Assembly: GCF_000003605.2 (NCBI RefSeq)
Contig: NW_003108579.1
Coordinates: forward strand, 945,558 to 992,578
DNA: 47,021 bases
Direction of reading: 5' to 3'
Source: Saccoglossus kowalevskii
Lineage: Eukaryota; Hemichordata; Enteropneusta; Harrimaniidae
The translations under genes were made by a program, and so were the position numbers. This document shows, one piece after another, positions 36,530-46,274 of this stretch. Positions within the stretch are counted from its first letter, which is position 1; the number at the start of each line of letters is the position of its first letter. The notes below the pieces were generated by a model, which was not told where the DNA came from, did not search any database, and was given only the letters and a program-made list of their open reading frames with translations.

Positions 36530-36845
36530 TGTCAGGATAGACACTAAATCCCGCGAGTTTCAATTTAAAATTATACACAATAGGTACTTCAATTCAGATA
36601 TCTTTAAATTAAATTCTCCACTTGTTGACAACCATTGTGTACTTTTTGTAAAGCTGGAAATGAAACAATGTATTATTTATTTTATCATTGTGTCTTCGCC
36701 CGTAATTTGTGGACAAAATTCTCGAGGTGGTTCCCAGAATGCATTCCAACAGATGGTCTTCCGAGTGTTCTGGATATAATAATCGGTCAATGGAATTGTC
36801 CCAATTCACAAATCATCTTTGCATTATTGGTAAATACACTTATAT
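36530..36845 (+). pseudogene. LINE ORF2 C-terminal zinc-knuckle fragment
   Basis: SREFQFKIIHNRYFNSDIFK, then in another frame MCTFCKAGNETMYYLFYHCV and ARNLWTKFSRWFPE. The C..C.....ET..(H/Y)LF..C......W pattern is the conserved C-terminal motif of L1/Tx1 ORF2. Confidence 0.75.
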
Positions 36846-37059
36846 AAATGTAAACTGCAACTAATCATTCAAAATTTTAATATTTACATAACCATGGTCA
36901 AAGATATAAAAGAGATTGAAGAATATATTGCAACGAAAAATAGTAAACTCGAGGCACATAAGAAAAAGTGTTCAATCATTCAGGAAAAACGTACAGACTT
37001 TAAATTAAAATAGTCAATATTTATCAATTTATGTATTTATTTTCTATCTAGCTGGATCT

Positions 37060-37640
37060 TACTACAGGAAACGGATGGCAGATCTTCAAAGTCAAAATAA
37101 GGCGTCAACTGAGGACAAACTGAAAGTGGTCCAAAGTGAAGTAGAATCCATCCAACACTACACTAGACGCGATAATTTAATTGTCCAGGGAATACCTGAT
37201 TTCAAGATTAGAGCACAGATGATATTATAATCAAAGTTGCCGAATTAGTTGGTGTAAATGTGTCCGAGTCCGATATCAGCCACCGATTACCACAAAAAAC
37301 ACACGACCAGTCATCTAGCATTATTGTCCGTTTCACGCGTAGAAGTGTCAGAAATAAATTATACAGGGCAAAGAAGAGTTCATACAGCAAAACAACATCG
37401 GACTTAAGCATCCCAAAACTTCGTCGATTAAATAACAGAATTTACATCAATGAACAACTGACTGATAACAGCAAGAAAGTGTTCCACACAACCAATAGTA
37501 AGCGCAAATCGGCAAAATGGCAACGGACAGATTTATGCCGGGAAAGAAAATGGATCTCCTGCAGAGAAAACCAACACCTTACAAGATGTACAGCGCATTG
37601 CTCAGTTTTTTCTTCTATTTTTTTTAAGGTAACCATCTTT
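37060..37640 (+). pseudogene. LINE ORF1 remnant
   Basis: Frames give VVQSEVESIQHYTRRDNLIV then QGIPDF, and after a frameshift VAELVGVNVSESDISHRLPQ, SSSIIVRFTRRSVRNKLYRA, RLNNRIYINEQLTDNSKKVF. This is the coil-RRM-CTD type of ORF1 (YTRR.NL...G...., HRL, II..F..R..R......A). The later part of the frame (37260-37790) runs into non-homologous sequence. Confidence 0.7.
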
Positions 37641-37835
37641 ATTTTATACCCCTGCATTGTTATGAACATTGACCCGCCATCACCACACCCATATCACTGC
37701 AGTTCTTACTCATGCGATGAATTTAATTTTAAATTAGCCCCCAGAAGTTATGTTCATTCCTACATTTCAACATTAGATCTATTTCTATAAATTTCGATGA
37801 CTTTATTTCATTTTTAAATTTAACTTCCCTTTTAT

Positions 37836-40040
37836 TGGCCTCAGTGAAACTTGGTTAAACTCTAATTCAAATTTTACAATATACCAAACTATAATCTAAT
37901 CACTTGTAACAGAGAAGGCTCACAAGGTGGGGGAGTTGCGCTATATATTCACAACTCTTTGTCTTCTAAGTGCATTATCGCCTTTAAAATTATGCACTGT
38001 GAATCAATTTTTGTGGAAACTAAAATACTAAACTCATCATTGGTGTTAATTACCGTAGGCCTAACATCCCATATCATGAATACCTTGACAATTTAGAGAC
38101 ATGCCTTAACCAGCTGTACACTAATGGTAAGCATTGGTGACGTGAACATTGATATTTCAGTTAACTTTACGTCTGCTACCAATTATCTCAACCTCCTCAG
38201 TACATATAACTTCGCTAAAATTATTACAACACCTACAAGGGTTGCTGGTATTTCACATACAACCATCGACCATCTAGTAACTAATATCTTTGAATGTGGT
38301 AGTAGTATACACTCTGATATCACCGATCATTTTCCCATTTTTGGCATAATTAATTAAGACCCTTGCTCATGTTTTCATGCAAGAAAATACTATATATAAA
38401 TACGATTTTTATAATTACAACGTTGACGCTTTTTTAGCTGACTTGAATAAAAATTCCTGGCAAAAGGTGTATGATTGTGGCGACCCAAATATGGCATACA
38501 CACAATTTTATGACATCTTCTCGAACGTCTCATCAGGACATCTCAAGTTTAAGAAAATCCAGAAGAGGAGTTCGGCTCGTAAGCCTTGGTTGACCAAAGG
38601 GCTAATTAAATCTATTAACAAAAAACGTAGTTAATTTTACAAAATAAAAAAGAACCCCCAAAATCTTCAAAATTCAAATAATTATAAATCGTACAGTTAC
38701 TTACTTACTAAGCTGCTCAAGTCAGCCAAAAAACGCATTACTCAAGTAAATTTTCACTTCCTCACGGCAATTTCAATAAACCGTGGAAAATCATTTACGA
38801 CACACTGAAGAAAAGTAAAGGTATTTCCACCCTAATTAAATTAAATTCAGCAGATGGTATGCCCCTGATCAGTAGTGCTGATATTGGTGAGGAATTTAAT
38901 TATTTCATAACCAATGTTGGTCATAACCTCGCAGCTAATATAACTAATGCTGATGATTTTATAAACTATCTTAACAATAATCAAATTAATTCTTTCTTTT
39001 TTCGCCCTGTTGACATTTGAAATCATTAAATTGGACCCAAATAAACCTGTTGGTCAGGATAAAATCAACCGCAAAACAATAATTCATTCAGCCAATAGTA
39101 TTGCCTACATTATAAATTGTTCACTGAGACAAGGTATTTTTCCTGATCCACTGAAAATTGCTAAAATAATTCCTATTTTCAAAAATGGTTCCGCAACCGG
39201 GGCCAGTAATTATCGTCCGATTTCAATCCTTCCAGTTATTAATAAGGTGTTTGAATCTTTTGTTAATAAACAATTCATTAACTTCCTTGATAAATATGAC
39301 ATACTTTCATGCAAACAGTTGGGTTTTCGGAGAAACATAGTACCAAACTCGCCATAGCTGACCTGGTAACAAGCATTGCTGATAACAAGGACAAGGGTTA
39401 CATCACTGTCAGAATTGTCATTGATCTTAAAAAAGCTTTCGACAATATTAATCACAAAATCCTTCTCCATAAACATGCTAATTGTGGTATCAGAAGACTC
39501 TCGCTACAGTGGTTCAAAAATTACCGTTCAGATCGCCAGCATTGTGTCCAAATTAATAATTCGCTCTCCTCATACAATAATATGAAATGCGGAGTTCCAC
39601 AAGGATCGATTCTTTGCCCTATTTCATTCTCCATCTATATTAATGATATATCCATCATTACTCAAACCAGTTCTGCTTCTCCAATAGAAAGTTGTTCGTT
39701 TAATTACTTTTTCTCATTTTCATGCCCATACAGCTTCCATATTTCAACAACTTTGGCTTTTAGATGTGTATAAACTTTGCAAGCTTCAAACTTCCCTTTT
39801 TGTATTTGACTTAAAACATAACCATTTTACACATAAAATGAATTACCTTGAACCCATGCCCCATGATTACCCAACCTGCCTAGCAACAAGCGACAATTAT
39901 TATATTCCCAAAATGAATCAAAATGCTCTAAAATACACAGCAGCAAAACATTAGAACTCTCTCCCCACAGAAGTACAACATGAAACAGGCAGATATAGTT
40001 TCAAATCCACATTAATATCCCACCTCCTTGTAAATAATTA
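37836..40040 (+). pseudogene. LINE ORF2 (endonuclease and truncated reverse transcriptase)
   Basis: Endonuclease: GLSETWLNSN, LPNYNLITCNREGSQGGGVA-like text, GDVNIDIS, DHFPIF. RT: PNKPVGQDKINRKTI, IAKIIPIFKNGS, NYRPISILPVINKVFES, LGFRR / GFSEKHST, VIDLKKAFDNINHKILLHK (intact motif A Asp), CGVPQGSILCPISFSIYIND. C-terminus: ALKYTAAKH and NSLPTEVQHETGRYSFKSTL, the familiar WNSLP...FK region. The catalytic YADD box is gone, and frames break near 38357-38377, 38635, 39005 and 39345. Confidence 0.8.
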
Positions 40041-40507
40041 GTATTTTTTTATGTCGTTATACTTCAACCTGATTTGATTCAAGTTGTTTTTAATTTGATT
40101 CGAATTGATTTTAAATTTGATTTGCTTAAATTTTGTTTGATTTAATTTATTTTAACTTCTTTTTCACTGGCATTCTATTCATTGTTACGATATTATATTA
40201 TTATTACAATGTATTATTATTTGTCAACTGTTTCTTATCAATAATATTGACAAATAATTTTTGTTATTTATTAGGCAGACGTTTTTTTTCAATTTTTAAC
40301 TTTGCAATTATTGTTATGTAAGCAGTGCCTCCATGTACATATTATTTATTGATTTATATTATCTCTTGCTAGTTTGCTAACTATAAAATGGGTCACTGAC
40401 TAGACTAGTTCAATGATCCCCACCACAAATTTCTTATTTTTATTTTTTTATTTATTGTGAAATAAACTTATTCATAATGATATGGGATAACAAAAAATAT
40501 ATATATC

Positions 40508-40660
40508 AGTGCAGGAGAAAATGGCAAACCTCTGTTTAAGACAGGATGTGCATTTTATCTTTGTTGTGCCATGTCTTTCGAACAAAACCTATAAGCATCA
40601 CACACTGACGCAAATTGGCAAACCTCAGATTAAGACAGGATGTGCATATATTTTGTTTTG
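40508..40660 (+). repeat. Dispersed repeat, copies 2 and 3 in tandem
   Basis: ATGGCAAACCTCTGTTTAAG at 40522 and TTGGCAAACCTCAGATTAAG at about 40616 each continue ACAGGATGTGCAT. They are about 94 bases apart, separated by a TTTCGAACAAAACCTATAAG-type block shared with copy 1 at 31.8 kb. Confidence 0.65.
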
Positions 40661-41808
40661 TTTAGTTGAGTAGTGTTGATTTGTGTTCGCATACAAACAG
40701 TGGTGTCTGACAAAAACACAAAGAATTAGAACGCTGGCGTCAGAATCTACAACCTAATGAGCTTCACACTTCCATGAATTTGAATTCTCCACAGTTCCCC
40801 AGAGAATTGAGAACGCCACTGTCATGCTCTCAGCTTTTTCACGGCGTCAGAGGAAAAGCAGTACACCAAACCAAACGCACGGCCCAGAAAATGCGGACAC
40901 ATTTATTTTCTCAGCGAGTGTGACTTCCTAGCAAATAATGGTCTTAAGGACAAAGGCCCAAAAGATTGTCAACATTCTTGATAAGGATCCCTTGACCGAA
41001 CACAGGCCACGATAAGTGCAGCGACCCCAACACCATATACAAGAGAACTGACTACAAAACGCCCGAAATATGATGGCATTCTATTGCAGTCATCAGAAAC
41101 ATATCAAAATAGAGATAGGACAATTACAGCAACATGATATATCATGTGAGATCTATCATGGCACTTTAATTTCTGATGGATGAATATAAGATTTCACACA
41201 ATGAAGCGCCATATTATCTATCCGACCACATTACTATTCCAGTTCCAGTTACGAAAACTCGTTCTTCGTCCACTATGGGGTTATTTGAACCCCATTATAA
41301 CGAAGAGCATTAAGGAAAGAGGGCGTTTTAGGTTGCTGCACTCAGGCTCAGGAACGTACTTCCCTGAGTTCTTTGCTTTGCACTCACGTTGCCTGTTTTC
41401 AAGTCTCAGCTAAAAAAACCCATAGTGCATCAGTACAATGCATCAGTTCAATAATAATAATAAGTGGTTTTATATGACAAAATATAACCTACAACTTCGG
41501 GAGAGTTGCTTCGAAGTCGCCAAAATGCTTAATTTTTGCATGGAAATTTAATAAAGAGACACACGACTATCATCTACAATGGCTGCAAAGATGTATAGGA
41601 ATTAAGAAAAGTGACACCACAGTATCCTCTACATCATTGTGCATGGAGAGTTTTAAAAGTGAATAGAGACAACGGGACAACTATATACAACATCAAGTCA
41701 CAAAGATTGTTGGGACATTGCAACAATTAATTACCACGTCGCCTGTTCCAAGGGTACATATGAAAATGTTTTGAGGCAACAGATATTTATTCACTATGTC
41801 CGGAGAAA
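40661..41808. other. Non-coding stretch between LINE fragments
   Basis: No recognisable gene. One 77-codon plus frame at 41180-41413 has no familiar motif. Confidence 0.4.
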
Positions 41809-42066
41809 TTGCATGGTTATTTATATCAGTATCGTCTACAATGTCCGAAGAGTTGCATAATACAATGGCTTTGCATTTTAAATAATTCTGCTCCAATTTA
41901 TTTATGTGACTTGGTTGACCGTTATGAACCCGATCATAGTGGCTTCAAGTCATCTAACACTGATCTTTTTTTTATTGAAAAGAAAAGATTAAAAATGTAC
42001 CACAAAAACATATGGTTGGCGTTCTTTTATTGTTATTATGCTTTTAGACACCAAAGGATGATTTAA
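41809..42066 (+). pseudogene. Third LINE ORF2 C-terminal fragment
   Basis: The frame contains CIIQWLCILNNSAPIYLCDL, then VDRYEPDHSGFKSSNTDL and KKRLKMYHKNIW. This follows the conserved end of CR1/L2-type ORF2 (HWLPI...LNN.AP.YL.DL...Y.P...LRSS....L..P..RLK.YG.R.F). Upstream domains are missing, as is usual for 5'-truncated copies. Confidence 0.65.
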
Positions 42067-42264
42067 AACGTCTGGAGAATTTAATATAAATTATCAGGAG
42101 CTGCATGAAAGTACTTTCAGGCACCAGGATATCATACAACTTCATAAAGTGCATTGAGACACCTGAATATCGTTAACGGATTATTGAAACATAGTAAAAC
42201 CAATTTGCGAACCAGATTTATGCTGATGAGAGAACTACATTAATTACCAAACTAAATTAATATA

Positions 42265-42269
42265 ACTAT

Positions 42270-42364
<95 letters not shown>

Positions 42365-42367
42365 TTT
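42265..42367 (+). repeat. (TTTA)n microsatellite
   Basis: About 25 uninterrupted tetranucleotides. It lies 200 bases after the LINE C-terminal fragment in the same orientation, so it may be that element's tail. Confidence 0.95.
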
Positions 42368-42711
42368 GATTAGCCTTTGTGTTGATACGGCAAAGTGAGT
42401 CGGTGTCATGTACTTCCCGAAAGATAAACTATTTGTTTTCATTCGCTGTACATTAATCTATAACCTCAGATCAGGAATGGTCGGTTTGTCCATTTAATCA
42501 AATAACATATTTTTTTATAAAAGCGCAATTACTGTTGAACGCACTCTAAGAGGCAAAACAAGTTCTGTGATTCTAAGTGGAAATTGATGGAGCAGTGGTG
42601 CACGCAAAGACAACGGTACCTTACATTATATTTTGTCTATGTTTGAAGAAACTAAACTAGTAATATGCAAGTGAAGAAATACACAAACGCTATAGTACCC
42701 ATATCATGACC

Positions 42712-42717
42712 TTTTAT
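42712..42717 (-). terminator. Poly(A) signal AATAAA for the CTLD-VWD gene
   Basis: TTTATT on the plus strand reads AATAAA on the minus strand, about 190 bases after the proposed stop codon. Confidence 0.45.
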
Positions 42718-42908
42718 TGCAAGTTCGGCGTTAAATATACCTTTGACACATCGTTATATTATAATGTTAGCTGAAGCATAATAAACAACAATTCAATGCT
42801 TTTCGAAAGCGACCCAAAGCTCAGTACCCAACTAAATTAAACATGGTAAATGATAGAGAGGCATGCTCATTATATGTTGATGCATAGCTCGTCGGAATAA
42901 GGACAGTG

Positions 42909-42918
42909 CTATTCACAT
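42909..42918 (-). CDS. Probable terminal micro-coding exon (Lys-Cys-Glu-stop)
   Basis: A strong acceptor (GTTTTTGTTTCAG) is followed by ATGTGAATAG. Joined in phase 2 to the previous exon it gives a completed Lys, Cys, Glu and TAG. The Cys falls where VWD domains usually have one after SWKV. A different acceptor use would give a longer frame, so this is provisional. Confidence 0.45.
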
Positions 42919-45900
42919 CTGAAACAAAAACAAAACAATATTTAAATTCCATTTGTGATCTGGTTCGTTTATACCTTGTCATGTGACTAAAACAATATTA
43001 ATAGCTTTACTGGCATATGTGTACTATTGTGTAGACATATTTAGCATATCAGCTTCACAAAACTGTACTGAACATAATATCTAATTGTCAACTACTCTGG
43101 CAATTCTTAAAAACGTATACTCAACAATAACTTGTGAAATATGCTGTAACTGTGTCTATTGAACCACAAATAACACTAATTTCTTTAATAATTGGTCAAC
43201 CAACTTACTTTTTCCAATCTACTTTCCAGCTTTCTCCAAACTCAGTAGCATTGTGGATTACATCACCACCAGGTTTTAGGAAGTCATTACGAGTGTCACC
43301 ATCAGCATCTCCAAGAAGTCCACATAGATGACCACGGTAGTCAGATCCAGATAACGATACTCTTAAGCTGTGCTTCTTCAATATCCAAGACAGAGTGAAT
43401 GTGGTATCTTTTGAGGTGAAGGTCATTGTTATTGTGTTATCGTATTCTTGAACGTGTATTGCTTTTGCATCAGTTATATGTCCTTTAGTGTTTCCCTGGA
43501 ATATAAATATAACAGTTTCTGAAAATTTAAGATGCACCCGCAATTTGTATAATCACTCAAGTTGTCATAAGATACTGTGTAAAGATTATAAGCAATCCTA
43601 TCCAACAGAAGCACAAATTTCTGAATCTTTTTAAATATGGTAATTGTTCTGAGTTTTTACAACAATGAAAAGAGATTGTCATGCACTATTTTGTGAGCAA
43701 ATCACTTACTGTAACGACGTCCAATCCATTAATAATAACAAAGTCACCGTCAACTGTTACATTAACAGAAACAGCTCGCGTTCTCACTTGTTCAAATGTA
43801 CTGTCTTCCCTAGGCTCAAACTCAGCTGTTACTTCGAAGGCAGGATTTGTTGAGCAGTCTTTAAAAAGAGTATACCAGCATGTGCCTTGGAAACTATATG
43901 GGCGACCGTCAAAAGACGTCATATGTGGATCACCTGATACGCCTGGCTCTGGCACTGGCTCTGGCTCTGGCTCTGTGGCTATGATAAAAAAGACGATTGG
44001 GTTCACATGGGCAAATTGTATTATATCTCTAGATAGCATGTGTATGCATAAAGAGTATGGAGGGATTATCGTAAGGATTAAAAGACTGTGCATTTCCGGT
44101 CAATGGGCGCCGCCATTTTGTTTATTGCTTTACATGTTATGCAAAGCAAAACATTCATGATGAAACATCTTCAAATTGCATAATCCCACCTGTAATCATC
44201 TTGTCTGCAAGTGAATTAATGTTAATTAGCTGACGTTTCCTAAATAGTGAATCAGCTGCGTGGCAAGACTACTTAATTAAAACAACAAGACATTTAACCA
44301 AACTTCATGTTATTGGTCGACCATTTGAAATCATGGTGTGGAAGGGATTTGCCTAAAAATATTGCAAGGTGGTAGTCACGAAACCCAAAACACCGAAAAA
44401 TAATCCAAAATGCCTCGTGATTTTATTTTCACTTTTAATAGTATTGTTTATCAACCCGTTTTTCAAACACTTCTCTAGCCACACGATGGGCAAATAAAGT
44501 GTGTGAGAATCTATTTTTTACAACATCTATCATAAAAACCACACCACAATGACGTCCCTACCACAATTTAGCGTGACTCCTCCTTGGAGTGATTTGCAAC
44601 CGATAGAATCTCGCGTTCTAATGCACAGCTGAATATTGCTGATTTAGTGTACCATCCCTCATTGCAATGACGAGAATGTAATTATATCATTTATATTTGA
44701 TGAAACTGAGTTTACTTACAGAAACGCACAGCCGGTATTACTTCCGGGGGGATACACCCAATTTTGGTAACTCAGAGCTGCACCTGTCCCGCACCTCCAC
44801 TTTCCGCTGGAATATCTGACACCAATCCAAGCTGTTTAGGAATAATCACATACAACAAAATGTTCGATGATCAATACCGAATTTAAAACCTCCATGAAAA
44901 ACAAAATACTGAATGATACAATATGAAAATATAAGTCATCTTACGAGTTTACGTAAATGTTGATTTCTTGTCATTACAATCGCACCATCAAATATCCATT
45001 ATAAATCTGAATAGGCATTTATTACCGTACCTTTTGGAATAACAGCCGGTGGAGGGAATTGGGATGCTAAATATGCTTCTAGGTCATTCTGTTCTGCCTC
45101 TGAGCAAAGCTGAACAATCACTTTGCCAATGTTTTCACACGCTGTTACCGCACCTGAATAACTCACGAATCCACTCACATATTCATAGTCAACTAGAATA
45201 ACGATTAAGTATGCATATTAGTCAATATTATAGCATATGCTAATGTTATCTAGTAACGGGATTACACATTGCTGAAAATCCGCTACAGTTAACGCCATAT
45301 TCAAATCCTGATATCACATGCAATACCTCAGGATAGACTCTAAAATATTATTAGCACCGACAAAGTAATAAAATACACTACAACTGTTCGTATTGAAGAT
45401 TTATCAATTTGATATTCGGCACAATTGCAGCAATTTAATCTCTAAAAACAGAAGCATGACTCGTAAGCAGTTGTACGCTTCAGAAAACGTACTTTTATTT
45501 GCATATGGTTGCCATGACATCCATGAATAGATGGTAATAAGTCTTAGGCCCAATGGCGTCATCCGATAGTGAAGGCAGTCACTTTTTTCATGAAAAACGG
45601 ACATATATTGTGATTGAGACCCTATAGTTTTTTTGTTTATTTCTTTTTTGTTATTTGACGCGGATGGCGCTATTACGATATTCATGGTTAATGATTATTC
45701 AAATGAAGTCCGCTGCATGGTGTAGTATGCTGCATCAGCATATAACTTTCTTTTAAAAGCCGCTTATGGCGTGGCTTAGTCTTTTATATTCTGACGGAAC
45801 AGCTATTGAGTGTTTGTTGTTCAGCTAGCAACTTATCATTCTGATCTGTGCCACTGTATGTAAATAATTGTGGTTTCATTATTTCTGAGTTTGAATATGC

Positions 45901-46274
45901 AATTTGTTTCTGTTCACTGATACATGGTTAATTAATATGGTTCCACGTCGTGCCTTACGAGATGCACAATAAGAACTGTTACAATTGTAAATTTATTGTT
46001 TTAATTTATGTTTATTAAATAATTTTGGAATAGATTTTAGGCATCTTTGTTAATATATATAGTGCACTGACCGAAGGAAAATTAAAATGACCTCAATGGA
46101 CTGAGTATCTAATGCACCAGTAGGCCTTTCTCAATACACAGTGTTGACTGCATTGAACGGCATATACCGGTATATGGATTTAGGGAACAGCGGTAACACG
46201 TAACAACCATTATAGGTTAGATAAATAAATAGCAAATACGATTAATAATTACCTGCTCTCTTTTCAATCGATCT
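42909..46274 (-). CDS. Secreted C-type lectin / von Willebrand factor D protein (3' part)
   Basis: Exons in gene order: 46274-46253, 45192-45031, 44831-44720, 43978-43710, 43495-43209, 42918-42909. The first three join in phase to give a CTLD: FVSYSGAVTACENIG, SEAEQNDLEAYL, AWIGVRYSSGKWRCGTG, LSYQNWVYPPG, GCAFL. The next two give a VWD: VSGDPHMTSFDGRPYSFQGT, CWYTLFKDCS, then SGSDYRGHLCGLLGDADGD and NDFLKPGGDV. A PEPEPVPEPG linker joins them. Sugar or protein binding by the CTLD and assembly through the VWD are family expectations; expected location is extracellular. The VWD resembles that of BMP-binding regulators and mucins. Oddities: the end of the CTLD (W.D..C...YIC) is not found, and exon 44831-44720 (ends phase 2) cannot join 43978-43710 (enters phase 1), so an exon is missing or the gene is damaged. 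The 5' end with signal peptide was not recognised and probably lies beyond the window. Confidence 0.8.
43209..43495 (-). CDS. VWD exon 2
   Basis: 95 codons plus two bases, entering in phase 0 after TATTCCAG: GNTKGHITDAKAIHVQEYDN to ESWKVDWK. The CGLLGDADGDTRNDFLKPGG stretch is the Ca-binding signature of VWD (usually GLCGN.NGD..DDF). The second Cys of the CGLCG motif is Leu here. Donor GTAAGT. Confidence 0.9.
43710..43978 (-). CDS. Pro-Glu linker and VWD exon 1
   Basis: Two bases plus 89 codons, ending phase 0 at GTAAGT. It begins TEPEPEPVPEPGVSGDPHMT, then SFDGRPYSFQGTCWYTLFKD, EVTAEFEPRED and ending IINGLDVVT. GDPH..TFDG..Y.FQG.C is the classic VWD opening. Confidence 0.92.
44720..44831 (-). 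CDS. CTLD exon 2
   Basis: Enters with two bases, ends phase 2 at GTAAGT: WIGVRYSSGKWRCGTGAAL then SYQNWVYPPGSNTGCAFL. WIG, the W.C.G turn and NW...P...GCA are standard CTLD core motifs. The loop lacks a clear EPN or QPD sugar-binding triplet, so Ca-dependent sugar binding is doubtful. Confidence 0.88.
45031..45192 (-). CDS. CTLD exon 1
   Basis: Acceptor TTATTCTAG, donor GTACGG. Encodes DYEYVSGFVSYSGAVTACEN, then IGKVIVQLCSEAEQNDLEAY and FPPPAVIPK. It matches the CTLD first half: F..A...C...G..L....SE.E...L..Y. The usual N-terminal W..Y...CY is absent upstream. Confidence 0.85.
46253..46274 (-). CDS. 22-base micro-exon (RSIEKRA)
   Basis: TTTTTTTATTTCACAG precedes AGATCGATTGAAAAGAGAGCAG, and GTAATT follows. 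In phase 0 it reads RSIEKRA and ends in phase 1, exactly fitting the next exon (G+TT gives Val, then Asp-Tyr). The Glu-Lys-Arg could be a dibasic processing site. Short, so chance is possible, but strong acceptor, donor and phase agree. Confidence 0.55.

Larger units (their letters stand above)
33444..37012 (+). mobile_element. Tx1/L1-like non-LTR retrotransposon, decayed
   Basis: Pieces appear in the order expected for a LINE of this group: an ORF1 fragment fused to endonuclease (33444-33905), endonuclease end with SRLDYFLISDH (33919-34100), linker (34115-34330), reverse transcriptase fingers with KTPGKDGLPSEFY (34640-34760), palm (34980-35340), an ADD box (near 35391), thumb with LTLIGKYQIIKSLAISK (35611-35805) and a C-terminal CTFC...C zinc knuckle (36635-36845). 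The end has IEEYIATKNSKLEAHKKKCS near 36915-36975. At least five frame changes and several stops separate them. Motif A reads IYFEQAFDSLEW, so its catalytic Asp has been lost. It is not mobile. Confidence 0.85.
37060..40480 (+). mobile_element. CR1/L2-like non-LTR retrotransposon with internal deletion
   Basis: ORF1 remnant (37060-37640), endonuclease (about 37836-38360), linker (38377-38980), reverse transcriptase (39010-39680) and a C-terminal end (39766-40040), then an AT-rich 3' region ending with GTGAAATAAAC near 40455. It lies about 50 bases after the Tx1/L1-like element in the same orientation. Stops and frameshifts occur throughout. Reverse transcriptase stops right after GVPQGSILCPISFSIYINDI, and the C-terminal end follows about 100 bases later, so the FADD/YADD part is deleted. 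Confidence 0.85.

Noticed and set aside
44140-44220. Exon starting ACAAGATGATTACAG or GTGGGATTATG as the missing CTLD end
   Set aside because: Acceptors exist, but neither version keeps the phase to the VWD exon or supplies the W.D..C...C pattern.
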